Shown piece by piece: positions 1 to 5,652 of a DNA stretch of 8,273 nucleotides (position 1 is the stretch's first letter; every line of letters begins with the position of its first letter). The position numbers and the translations under genes were made by a program. The notes beneath the pieces were generated by a model. The model had not been told where the DNA came from, ran no database searches, and worked only from the letters and a program-made list of their open reading frames with translations. This DNA is from an uncultured Lachnospiraceae bacterium (GTDB lineage: Bacteria > Bacillota > Clostridia > Lachnospirales > Lachnospiraceae), in contig CADCPL010000061.1 of the NCBI GenBank assembly GCA_902803305.1, positions 1 to 8,273 on the forward strand, given 5' to 3'.

Positions 1-12
1 AAGGAGGCAGAT
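1..12 (+). promoter_or_regulatory. Ribosome binding site of the ABC permease gene
   Basis: AAGGAGG at 1-7 lies 5 nt before the ATG at 13 and is a near-perfect Shine-Dalgarno sequence, so it fixes that start. No promoter is visible because the window begins here. The gene is probably inside an operon that starts to the left. Confidence 0.85.
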
Positions 13-837
13 ATGAAGAAGACGGCTTATCATATTTTTATTTATGCGATACTTGTTCTTGTCTCCATCACCATGCTGGTTCCTTTTGTGTGGATGTTCC
101 TGACGGCGTTCAAGACAACCGCGGAAACGATGCAGGTAGATCCGTTTGTTATCGTGCCTAAAGTATGGCAGACACAGAACTTCGGAAACGTCATCAAGGC
201 AATGGATTTTGTGAGACTGTATGCCAACACTCTCGGTATGGTTGCGCTGCGTATACTGTTCGCTGTACTTACTGCAACGCTTTCGGGTTATGCATTTGCA
301 AGACTTGAGTTCAAAGGCAAGAACGTCATGTTTGCGTTTGTGCTCATGCAGATGATGGTTCCGGTTCAGATCTATATCATACCTCAGTATATAATGGTCA
401 GTAAGCTTCATATGACAAACACGATCTGGGGTCTTTTGTTCCCGGGTCTGGTATCGGCGTTCGGAACTTTTCTTCTGAGACAGTCATACATGCAGCTGCC
501 GCGCGATCTTGAGGAAGCGGCAAGACTTGACGGCTGCAGTATCCCGCAGACGTTCCTGTTCATCATGGCGCCTCTTACCAAGTCGGCAATGGTTGCTCTC
601 GGTATATTCACTGCGGTGTTTGCATATAAGGATCTTATGTGGCCGATGATCGTATGTCCCGATAACAGGGCGACGACGCTTGCAAGTGCGCTTGCCAAGA
701 TGAACGGCCAGTATCAGCAGAAGTATCCCGAACTCATGATGGCGGCACTCATATCGTGCGTGCCGATGATCATACTTTACATTTTCTTCCAGAAGCAGTT
801 TATCGAAGGTATTGCAACAAGCGGCGGAAAGCTTTGA
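13..837 (+). CDS. Carbohydrate ABC transporter permease, MalG-like (CUT1 family)
   Basis: Inner-membrane permease of a binding-protein-dependent sugar importer, 274 aa, the usual length for the MalG-type subunit. Hydrophobic segments are seen at about residues 8-30, 73-95, 106-128, 138-157, 188-206 and 243-262, giving six membrane spans. The cytoplasmic EAA loop that docks on the ATPase is clear: EEAARLDG at 167-174 followed by P187-L188. The C-terminus FIEGIATSGGKL is typical of CUT1 permeases. The start is set by AAGGAGG 5 nt upstream. By family convention a MalF-type permease and a solute-binding protein should lie just to the left, outside the window, while the ATPase is often encoded elsewhere. 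The stop TGA (835-837) shares one base with the ATG of the next gene, so the permease and the alpha-galactosidase are probably translationally coupled. The substrate cannot be told from the permease; the coupled GH36 gene suggests alpha-galactosides. Confidence 0.93.
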   Translation: MKKTAYHIFIYAILVLVSITMLVPFVWMFLTAFKTTAETMQVDPFVIVPKVWQTQNFGNVIKAMDFVRLYANTLGMVALRILFAVLTATLSGYAFARLEFKGKNVMFAFVLMQMMVPVQIYIIPQYIMVSKLHMTNTIWGLLFPGLVSAFGTFLLRQSYMQLPRDLEEAARLDGCSIPQTFLFIMAPLTKSAMVALGIFTAVFAYKDLMWPMIVCPDNRATTLASALAKMNGQYQQKYPELMMAALISCVPMIILYIFFQKQFIEGIATSGGKL

Positions 838-2921
838 TGGAAAACAGACAGATCAAGATCATCCCCATGGGGGATATGAATGCGGTTTATATCATAAACA
901 ACGAAAGGCAGGTATCGTTTTCGATCGTACCTGCCTCTTTTGGTGAGCCGAAATGGGAGAAGGGCGGCGCGGATCCGCTTGTCCAGATATCGGCTTCGGG
1001 GGATGCTTCCATAATCGGATTTGCAGCCGGAATGACAAGGCATAACAGCGCTCTTACGATGTCGATGAAATATGTGTCAATGGATGTAAAAGAGAGCGAA
1101 AAGGATATATGCGTTATAACATATCTTGAAAACGATGAAGGATTAAAGGCAGAACATTTTGTAAGTTTCAGTAAGGGCTCGAGAGCTGTTTGCGTATATT
1201 CAAAAGTTTCTAATGATACCGGCGAGCCTGTGATGATAGAGGCACTGTCTTCGATCTGTCTGTCGGGTATCACTCCGTATGCGGACGACGAAGCCACGGG
1301 ACGACTCGTCCTTCACAGGTTCCGCAGCCGATGGAGCGCGGAAGGAAGGCACACAGCGGATCCGATAGAAGATCTTATGCTCGAGCCATCGTGGGCGCGT
1401 TTCGGTGTAAGGTGTGAAAAATTCGGCACCGTCGGATCGATGCCGATCAGAGGATTTTTCCCCTTTGCGGCTGTTGAGGACAAGGCTGCATCCGTTATGT
1501 GGGGGATGGCTCTTGCGTGTTCTTCTTCATGGCAGATAGAGGCGGTGCGCATTGATGAGAACCTGAGCATCAGCGCGGGACTTGCCGATTATGAATACGG
1601 TCATTGGAGAAAAAATCTTCAGCCCGGTGACAGCTTTATCACACCACAGTGTTTCCTGACGGTATGTTCTTCGGACTTTGATATGCTGTGCGACAGGCTT
1701 CTTGACGGGCAAAGACATAATCTTTCGGATCGTCAAAAGGTGCAGGAACTTCCGCTCTTTTTTAACGAATACTGTACGACATGGGGCGAACCGAGCGAGG
1801 AAAACATTGACAGGATACTTGATGTCATCGCAGGCAGAGGCTATGAATACTTTGTCATCGATGCCGGATGGTATGCGGATGAAGTATGCGGATGGCAGGA
1901 CAATATGGGTGACTGGAATGTCGCGAAAAACCTGTTTCCAAACGGCCTGCGCCCGGTCGTAGAGAAGATAAACAGAGCCGGGATGAAGGCAGGCATATGG
2001 TTCGAACTCGAGGTTGTGGGAAAGGATTCTTCGGCACTTACGGATTACGCCGCACATCTTCTTACAAGAGACGGGAAGATCATCGTTTCCGGAACGAGAA
2101 GATTTTGGGACATGAGAAGCAAATGGGTTTCGGAATATCTTACCGCGAAGGTCATAGATCTTCTTCGGGATAACGGATTTGAATATATAAAGATCGATTA
2201 CAACGATACGATCGGCATAGGCTGTGATGGCTCCGATAGTCCCGGAGAGGGGCTGAGACAGTGCATGGAGGCGACAAAGCAGTTCTTTTCTAAGATCAGG
2301 CAGCAGGTGCCCGGTATTGCGATAGAGATATGCTCATCCGGCGGGCACAGACTGGAGCCGTCGTTTATGGCTCTTGCGGATTATCTGTCATTTTCGGATG
2401 CGCATGAGGAGAAGGAGATACCGGTCATAGCAGCTGATCTTCAGAGACTCATTCTTCCGTCAAAGAGTCAGATATGGTCGGTACTTCGCAAAGAAGATGA
2501 GCCCCAAAGGATCGTATATTCGATATGTGCGGGAATGTACGGCGCGCTCTGTATTTCGGGCGACGTATATGATCTGTCAAAAGAGCAGTGGGATCTGACC
2601 GATAAAGGAACAACGTTTTATAAAAAAGCATCGGGAGTGATCGCAAACGGTGTGACCGAAAGGTTCGGACCGTTCCAGACATCAAACAGGAAACTGTGCG
2701 GTTATCAGGCAGGCGTCAGGTACGGAAGCGACGGAAGAGTACTTGTCATCGTTCATTCGTTTGAGCATGAAGGTGCGCAGGAGGTTTCGATACCTCTTAA
2801 AGATGACTGCGATATTTTCGACATATATGAAACCGGCGATCACAAAGTTCGGATCGCCGGAAGGGAGTTAAAAATGGTGTTTGAAGAAAGTTTTGATGCT
2901 GTAGCTATTCTTCTTCGATGA
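837..2921 (+). CDS. Alpha-galactosidase-like glycoside hydrolase, family GH36 (divergent)
   Basis: Predicted retaining glycosidase of clan GH-D, 694 aa, with no signal peptide, so probably cytoplasmic and acting on imported oligosaccharides. An N-terminal beta-sandwich (about 1-300) precedes a (beta/alpha)8 barrel (about 305-600) and a C-terminal beta domain. Barrel landmarks are VIDAGWY (339-345), GIWFELEVV (386-394), KIDYN (452-456, nucleophile D454), CSSGGHRLE (499-507) and FSDAHE (519-524, where D521 fits the acid/base). Typical GH36 enzymes read EPEMV, C-SGGGR-D and SDDTD at the last three sites, so this is a divergent branch and specificity for galactose rather than another sugar such as GalNAc is not certain. 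An in-frame ATG at 756 lies inside the permease gene and was not used; ATG 837 overlaps the permease stop by one base and matches where the family begins. The gene ends 17 bp inside the convergent fucU gene. Confidence 0.85.
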   Translation: MENRQIKIIPMGDMNAVYIINNERQVSFSIVPASFGEPKWEKGGADPLVQISASGDASIIGFAAGMTRHNSALTMSMKYVSMDVKESEKDICVITYLENDEGLKAEHFVSFSKGSRAVCVYSKVSNDTGEPVMIEALSSICLSGITPYADDEATGRLVLHRFRSRWSAEGRHTADPIEDLMLEPSWARFGVRCEKFGTVGSMPIRGFFPFAAVEDKAASVMWGMALACSSSWQIEAVRIDENLSISAGLADYEYGHWRKNLQPGDSFITPQCFLTVCSSDFDMLCDRLLDGQRHNLSDRQKVQELPLFFNEYCTTWGEPSEENIDRILDVIAGRGYEYFVIDAGWYADEVCGWQDNMGDWNVAKNLFPNGLRPVVEKINRAGMKAGIWFELEVVGKDSSALTDYAAHLLTRDGKIIVSGTRRFWDMRSKWVSEYLTAKVIDLLRDNGFEYIKIDYNDTIGIGCDGSDSPGEGLRQCMEATKQFFSKIRQQVPGIAIEICSSGGHRLEPSFMALADYLSFSDAHEEKEIPVIAADLQRLILPSKSQIWSVLRKEDEPQRIVYSICAGMYGALCISGDVYDLSKEQWDLTDKGTTFYKKASGVIANGVTERFGPFQTSNRKLCGYQAGVRYGSDGRVLVIVHSFEHEGAQEVSIPLKDDCDIFDIYETGDHKVRIAGRELKMVFEESFDAVAILLR
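2833..2860 (-). terminator. Possible intrinsic terminator of the fucU operon, inside the GH36 gene
   Basis: A perfect 9-bp inverted repeat, CCGGCGATC (2833-2841) and GATCGCCGG (2852-2860), encloses a 10-nt loop. Read on the minus strand it starts 44 nt after the fucU stop and is followed by UUUCAUAUAU, which is only a weak U-tract. It lies in coding sequence near the 3' end of the alpha-galactosidase gene. It may be a weak terminator or an RNA 3'-end stabiliser. On the plus strand no U-run follows. Confidence 0.5.
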
Positions 2922-3351
2922 CCACACCTTTTTGAAGCATTATGTTTGCATAGAGAGCCGATTCGCCTGTGACCACTATGGCATAGGCTTTTTTTGCCTC
3001 TTCATAAAATGAAAAGCGTTCTATATGTCCTATCAGGCTCTTGCCGCGTTTGTCATGTTTTGCAAGGATATCGGCGTAAGTGTCCCATATCGGAGTCGCA
3101 ACGTTGTCACCCTTCATCACCTCCATGAGAGATGCGGGGTGATCCACATAAGTATCAAGCGGAAAGACCGATAATACCGCATCGAGCAGTTCGGGCACAC
3201 CGTGTCCGTCGGCGCGTACGACTATACAGTTTTTTCCGACCGATTCAGCGGGGAAGTTCCCGTCCGATATCACTATTTTGTCTGAATGTCCCATCTCACA
3301 CAGAACTTTTAACAGTTCGGGAGAGAGGATCCTGGGTATTCCTTTCAGCAT
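2905..3351 (-). CDS. fucU: L-fucose mutarotase, FucU/RbsD family
   Basis: Predicted cytoplasmic mutarotase that interconverts the alpha and beta anomers of L-fucose, 148 aa (E. coli FucU is about 140). Family marks are the N-terminal LLKVLCEMGHSDKIVISDGNFP region with catalytic-type H22 and D30, VRADGHGVPELLDAVL (45-60), FPLDTY (63-68), and the C-terminal ERFSFYEEAKKAYAIVVTGE block (111-130) that distinguishes FucU from RbsD. The start is set by AGGAGG (CCTCCT at 3357-3362) 5 nt before the ATG. It is the last gene of the operon, 16 nt after the aldo/keto reductase stop. Its 3' end overlaps the convergent alpha-galactosidase gene by 17 bp. FucU enzymes can also act on related aldoses, so L-galactose or D-arabinose are possible. 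No fucose isomerase, kinase or aldolase is seen in the window. Confidence 0.9.
   Translation of the reverse strand: MLKGIPRILSPELLKVLCEMGHSDKIVISDGNFPAESVGKNCIVVRADGHGVPELLDAVLSVFPLDTYVDHPASLMEVMKGDNVATPIWDTYADILAKHDKRGKSLIGHIERFSFYEEAKKAYAIVVTGESALYANIMLQKGVVIEEE
2965..2995 (+). terminator. Intrinsic terminator of the permease/GH36 operon, embedded in fucU
   Basis: On the plus strand GCCTGTG (2965-2971) pairs with CATAGGC (2982-2988) with one G-U pair. An inner CCA/TGG stem (2973-2975 with 2979-2981) has a CTA loop and one bulged A at 2972. Seven T follow directly (2989-2995). The hairpin begins 44 nt after the alpha-galactosidase stop. On the other strand the same bases encode the conserved FucU segment AKKAYAIVVTG, where the T-run is the AAAAAA of two lysine codons plus a neighbouring A. 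Confidence 0.8.
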
Positions 3352-3356
3352 ATTAT

Positions 3357-3362
3357 CCTCCT
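3357..3362 (-). promoter_or_regulatory. Ribosome binding site of fucU
   Basis: AGGAGG on the minus strand, 5 nt from the fucU ATG, in the 16-nt gap after the aldo/keto reductase stop. It decides the fucU start and allows strong independent initiation within the operon. Confidence 0.85.
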
Positions 3363-3367
3363 GTAGT

Positions 3368-4348
3368 CTATTCCCACAGCTGCTTCCAGTCGGTCGCGCC
3401 CGGCCATAAGAAAACCTGACCCTTTACGAGACGGCAGCCGCGTTCTGCTTTTTTCAGCAGTTCCATTTCCTCTTCGGTAAGAGGATCTTCAGTCGTGCAT
3501 TTCAGGTTTGAGATGTACTGGCTTTCTTTTACCGAGAACGGTATAGTGCACATACCGCGTTGTACGGCCCACTTAAGGCATACGAGTGCGGGATGGATAT
3601 TATGTGCTTTTGCAACGGATACCACTTCGTCAAGCTCCATATCTGCCACATCGCCTTCACTGCGGTCTCTTTCCGGTCTGCTAGGAGATCCTATGGGACA
3701 AAATCCGATGGGAACTATATCGTGAGCCTTTGCATAGTCAAACAGCTCCTGCTGCTGGAATGAGGGATGACACTCCATCTCAAGTGCAGAGGGTTTGATG
3801 CGGCACAGAGGAAGAACCTGATCGAGCTTTGAAACTGTCATGTTGGACATACCGATCGCTTTGACGAGTCCTTCATCATACAGCGCCTCAAGCTGCCTCC
3901 ACGTATCCATGAACTCATCGACCGAGAAAGGCTTCGAATCGGGATTTCTCGAGTCGCCGTCACAACCCGGAGCGTGATAGTTCGGGAAGGGCCAGTGGAC
4001 AAAGTAAAGATCGATATAGGAAAGCCGCAGATCCTTTAGACTTCTTTCGCACGCTTTTCTTACATCTCTATGTTCATCATTCCAGACCTTGGACGTGATG
4101 AACAGATCCTCACGCTTTACAACACCTTCTGAAAACAGACCGTCAAGTACCTCTCCGATACGGTCCTCATTCTGGTATACGGTCGCGCAGTCTAGCATGC
4201 GATAGCCGGCTCTGACGGCACCCGCTACGGCTGCCGAGATCACTTCGGAGTTATATTTGTCGGAACCGAATGTACCCAGTCCAACCGCAGGCATCACCGC
4301 GCCTGTGTTCAATTCATATGACGGAACATTTGTAATCTTTTCACTCAT
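3368..4348 (-). CDS. Aldo/keto reductase
   Basis: Predicted cytoplasmic NAD(P)H-dependent oxidoreductase acting on an aldehyde, aldose or ketose, 326 aa, the normal length of an AKR barrel. The catalytic tetrad is complete: D53 and Y58 in MLDCATVYQNEDRIGEVL, K87 in ITSKVWN and H118 in LYFVHWP. Other marks are GLGTFGS (23-29), GLVKAIGMSNM (160-170) and PIGSPSRPERD (218-228). The cofactor signature reads IPFSV (269-273) where most AKRs have IPKS; loss of that lysine may relax NADPH preference, though it may be normal for this subgroup. The start ATG 4348 lies only 9 nt after the dehydrogenase stop, and the best ribosome site, AGGGTGATC, overlaps that stop, so translation is probably coupled. 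Its position between a zinc dehydrogenase and fucU suggests a sugar substrate such as L-fucose or a product of it; this is inference. Confidence 0.92.
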   Translation of the reverse strand: MSEKITNVPSYELNTGAVMPAVGLGTFGSDKYNSEVISAAVAGAVRAGYRMLDCATVYQNEDRIGEVLDGLFSEGVVKREDLFITSKVWNDEHRDVRKACERSLKDLRLSYIDLYFVHWPFPNYHAPGCDGDSRNPDSKPFSVDEFMDTWRQLEALYDEGLVKAIGMSNMTVSKLDQVLPLCRIKPSALEMECHPSFQQQELFDYAKAHDIVPIGFCPIGSPSRPERDRSEGDVADMELDEVVSVAKAHNIHPALVCLKWAVQRGMCTIPFSVKESQYISNLKCTTEDPLTEEEMELLKKAERGCRLVKGQVFLWPGATDWKQLWE

Positions 4349-4357
4349 TTGATCACC

Positions 4358-5425
4358 CTACTTTTCATCCTGATCGCCGAAAACGACAGCTACTTTTCCG
4401 CAGTTACCCGATGCCATGAGAGCGTAAGCTTCGCCTGCCTGGTCGAGTGCGAACTCGTGGGTGATCAGTTTGTCGGGATGGATGTTCCAGCGAACGAGCC
4501 TGTCAACGAGTTCCTCCATTCTCCAAAGAGATGTTACCCATGAACCGTAGATCGTCTTCTGACCGTGAATGATATCGGGACTCGGATTGAACGTGCATGT
4601 GCCGCCCTCGCCGACGAATGCGACCTTGCCGTAGGAGCGTGTTGCACGTATCGCAAGCTGCCTGCCGGGATCGGAAGCAGAGCAGTCTATGGCACGCTCC
4701 ACACCCTGTCCGCGGGTAAGTTCGAGGATCTTGTCAAGAGTATCATCACCGGGCTTGAACACGTGGTCAACAAGACCGAGCTTCTTGGCAAGATCTATCC
4801 TGTAGTCGTTCATCTCAACACCGATAAGGGTATTGGCACCAAGTGCTTTGCACAGCATGAGAGCGGCAAGACCGACGGGTCCGAGACCTGTTACGAGAAC
4901 GGCATCGTTGCCGCTGACACCTATTTTTTCTATTGCTTCATAAACGGTACCGAATCCGCATGCGACCTGAGCACCGTCCTTGTATGTAAGCTCATCGGGA
5001 AGTGCGATAAGATCCTTTTCATCTGCAAGTATGTATTCGCCCATGCCGCCGTTTCGCTGCCAGCCGTAGGCTGCACGGTACTTGCTCGAGCAGGAGATGA
5101 AGTAGCCCCTTCTGCAGTCGTTACATACGCCGCATCCGCTGATGTGATAGACGATGACCCTGTCCCCTTTTTTAAAACGTTTCAGTCCTTCGCCTTCCTC
5201 AATGATGATACCGCTGGGCTCATGTCCCGCGATCATGCCGGGGATGTAACCTTCCGCGCCTTTGCCGGTATGCTCCCTGTAAATACATCTGATATCGCTT
5301 CCGCAAATCGTTGTTGCTTTTGTGCGGATGAGAACCTGGCCGAATCCGGGCTTCGGGATATCGAACTCCTTCAGCTCAACTGTGGAATTACCGGGCAGGA
5401 TCGCACCTTTCATTTTTCCTTCCAT
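4358..5425 (-). CDS. Zinc-dependent medium-chain alcohol/polyol dehydrogenase (MDR family)
   Basis: Predicted NAD(P)-dependent dehydrogenase of the sorbitol/threonine dehydrogenase type, 355 aa, cytoplasmic. The N-terminal catalytic domain holds the zinc ligands C41 (in CGSD) and H68-E69 (in AGHEPSG), plus a full structural-zinc loop C98, C101, C104, C112. The Rossmann domain has VTGLGPVG (178-185), and E204 at the end of the second strand (IGVEMND) favours NAD over NADP. The start ATG 5425 has AAGGAG 8 nt upstream. An in-frame ATG at 5413 also has a GGAAGG and would shorten the protein by 4 residues. It is the first gene of the operon with the aldo/keto reductase and fucU, transcribed away from the AraC gene. 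The substrate is probably a sugar, sugar acid or polyol linked to the FucU sugar, but no specific activity can be assigned. Confidence 0.92.
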   Translation of the reverse strand: MEGKMKGAILPGNSTVELKEFDIPKPGFGQVLIRTKATTICGSDIRCIYREHTGKGAEGYIPGMIAGHEPSGIIIEEGEGLKRFKKGDRVIVYHISGCGVCNDCRRGYFISCSSKYRAAYGWQRNGGMGEYILADEKDLIALPDELTYKDGAQVACGFGTVYEAIEKIGVSGNDAVLVTGLGPVGLAALMLCKALGANTLIGVEMNDYRIDLAKKLGLVDHVFKPGDDTLDKILELTRGQGVERAIDCSASDPGRQLAIRATRSYGKVAFVGEGGTCTFNPSPDIIHGQKTIYGSWVTSLWRMEELVDRLVRWNIHPDKLITHEFALDQAGEAYALMASGNCGKVAVVFGDQDEK

Positions 5426-5453
5426 GATACCTTCTCCTTTCGCTTTTGAGAGT

Positions 5454-5486
5454 CACGCCATTTAAAGTCTGCTTCTTGGAGGCGTG
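5454..5486 (-). other. Leader hairpin of the dehydrogenase operon (proximal)
   Basis: CACGCC (5454-5459) pairs with GGCGTG (5481-5486) around a 21-nt loop in the predicted 5' leader, ending 28 nt before the ATG. It is a 6-bp GC-rich stem without a following U-run, so it is not a terminator. It could influence access to the ribosome site or mRNA stability, and chance is not excluded. Confidence 0.3.
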
Positions 5487-5498
5487 GTCTTCGTACTG

Positions 5499-5519
5499 AA
5501 AGTTCTCGTAGAAAACTTT
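5499..5519 (-). other. Leader hairpin of the dehydrogenase operon (distal)
   Basis: AAAGTT (5499-5504) pairs with AACTTT (5514-5519). After one C-A mismatch, two more pairs (TC with GA) close a GTA loop. It lies about 30-50 nt downstream of the predicted transcription start. AT-rich and modest in strength; it could equally be a DNA dyad bound by a protein. Confidence 0.35.
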
Positions 5520-5528
5520 ACAGAACCT

Positions 5529-5576
5529 TTGATCAACATGATCCGATCATGACTAAATTATATGATCACGTATCAT
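5529..5576. promoter_or_regulatory. Cluster of three dyads sharing ATGATC/GATCAT (candidate operators)
   Basis: Three inverted repeats lie within 48 bp: TTGATCAA (5529-5536); the perfect 15-bp palindrome CATGATCCGATCATG (5537-5551); and ATGAT-N5-ATCAT (5562-5576). The second and third share the half-site ATGAT and their centres are 25 bp apart. They cover the predicted +1 and the -10/spacer of the dehydrogenase operon promoter, a position suited to repression. The binder may be the AraC protein or an unlinked repressor; AraC proteins more often use direct repeats, so the assignment is open. Confidence 0.55.
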
Positions 5577-5585
5577 TTGCGGTAA
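5557..5585 (-). promoter_or_regulatory. Predicted sigma-A promoter of the dehydrogenase/AKR/fucU operon
   Basis: On the minus strand a perfect TATAAT -10 box (5562-5557) is preceded, after 17 bp, by TTACCG (5585-5580), a weak -35 box with 3 of 6 consensus bases. Transcription should begin near 5550, giving a leader of about 125 nt. The weak -35 fits a promoter that needs an activator. The dyads overlap both the promoter and the start point. Confidence 0.6.
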
Positions 5586-5637
5586 GAGAATCTTGTGACA
5601 GGATGAGAAGGAAGATGTCGTATTTTCGAAGGTAATA

Positions 5638-5646
5638 TGTTAAAAT
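5638..5646 (+). promoter_or_regulatory. Possible extended -10 promoter of the AraC gene
   Basis: TGTTAAAAT is an extended -10 element (TG, one base, then TAAAAT with 5 of 6 consensus bases). No good -35 lies 16-18 bp upstream, which is tolerated with an extended -10. The expected start point falls at about 5652-5654, on the ATG at 5653, so the transcript could be leaderless. It is a single short motif in AT-rich DNA. Confidence 0.35.
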
Positions 5647-5652
5647 AATCGC

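Larger units (their letters stand above)
5426..5652. other. Divergent intergenic control region
   Basis: 227 bp between the start of the minus-strand dehydrogenase operon and the plus-strand AraC gene. It holds the predicted operon promoter, a cluster of dyads, two leader hairpins and an extended -10 box for the regulator, each listed separately. No credible gene or RNA gene was found in it. Confidence 0.8.

Noticed and set aside
756..836. Upstream ATG extending the alpha-galactosidase by 27 residues
   Set aside because: The extra stretch lies inside the permease gene, is basic and unlike the family, and has no good ribosome site. The ATG at 837 overlaps the permease stop as expected for coupling.
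4565..5449. A 294-codon plus-strand reading frame opposite the zinc dehydrogenase gene
   Set aside because: It mirrors the dehydrogenase codons, has no ribosome site or recognisable domain, and the minus-strand protein has all expected zinc and Rossmann motifs. It is a by-product of codon bias.
5478..5552. GGAGG at 5478-5482 followed by a GTG-started short plus-strand frame in the leader region
   Set aside because: The GTG is only 1 nt after the GGAGG, the frame is about 20 codons, and it crosses the operator and promoter of the opposite operon. No sign of a real peptide.
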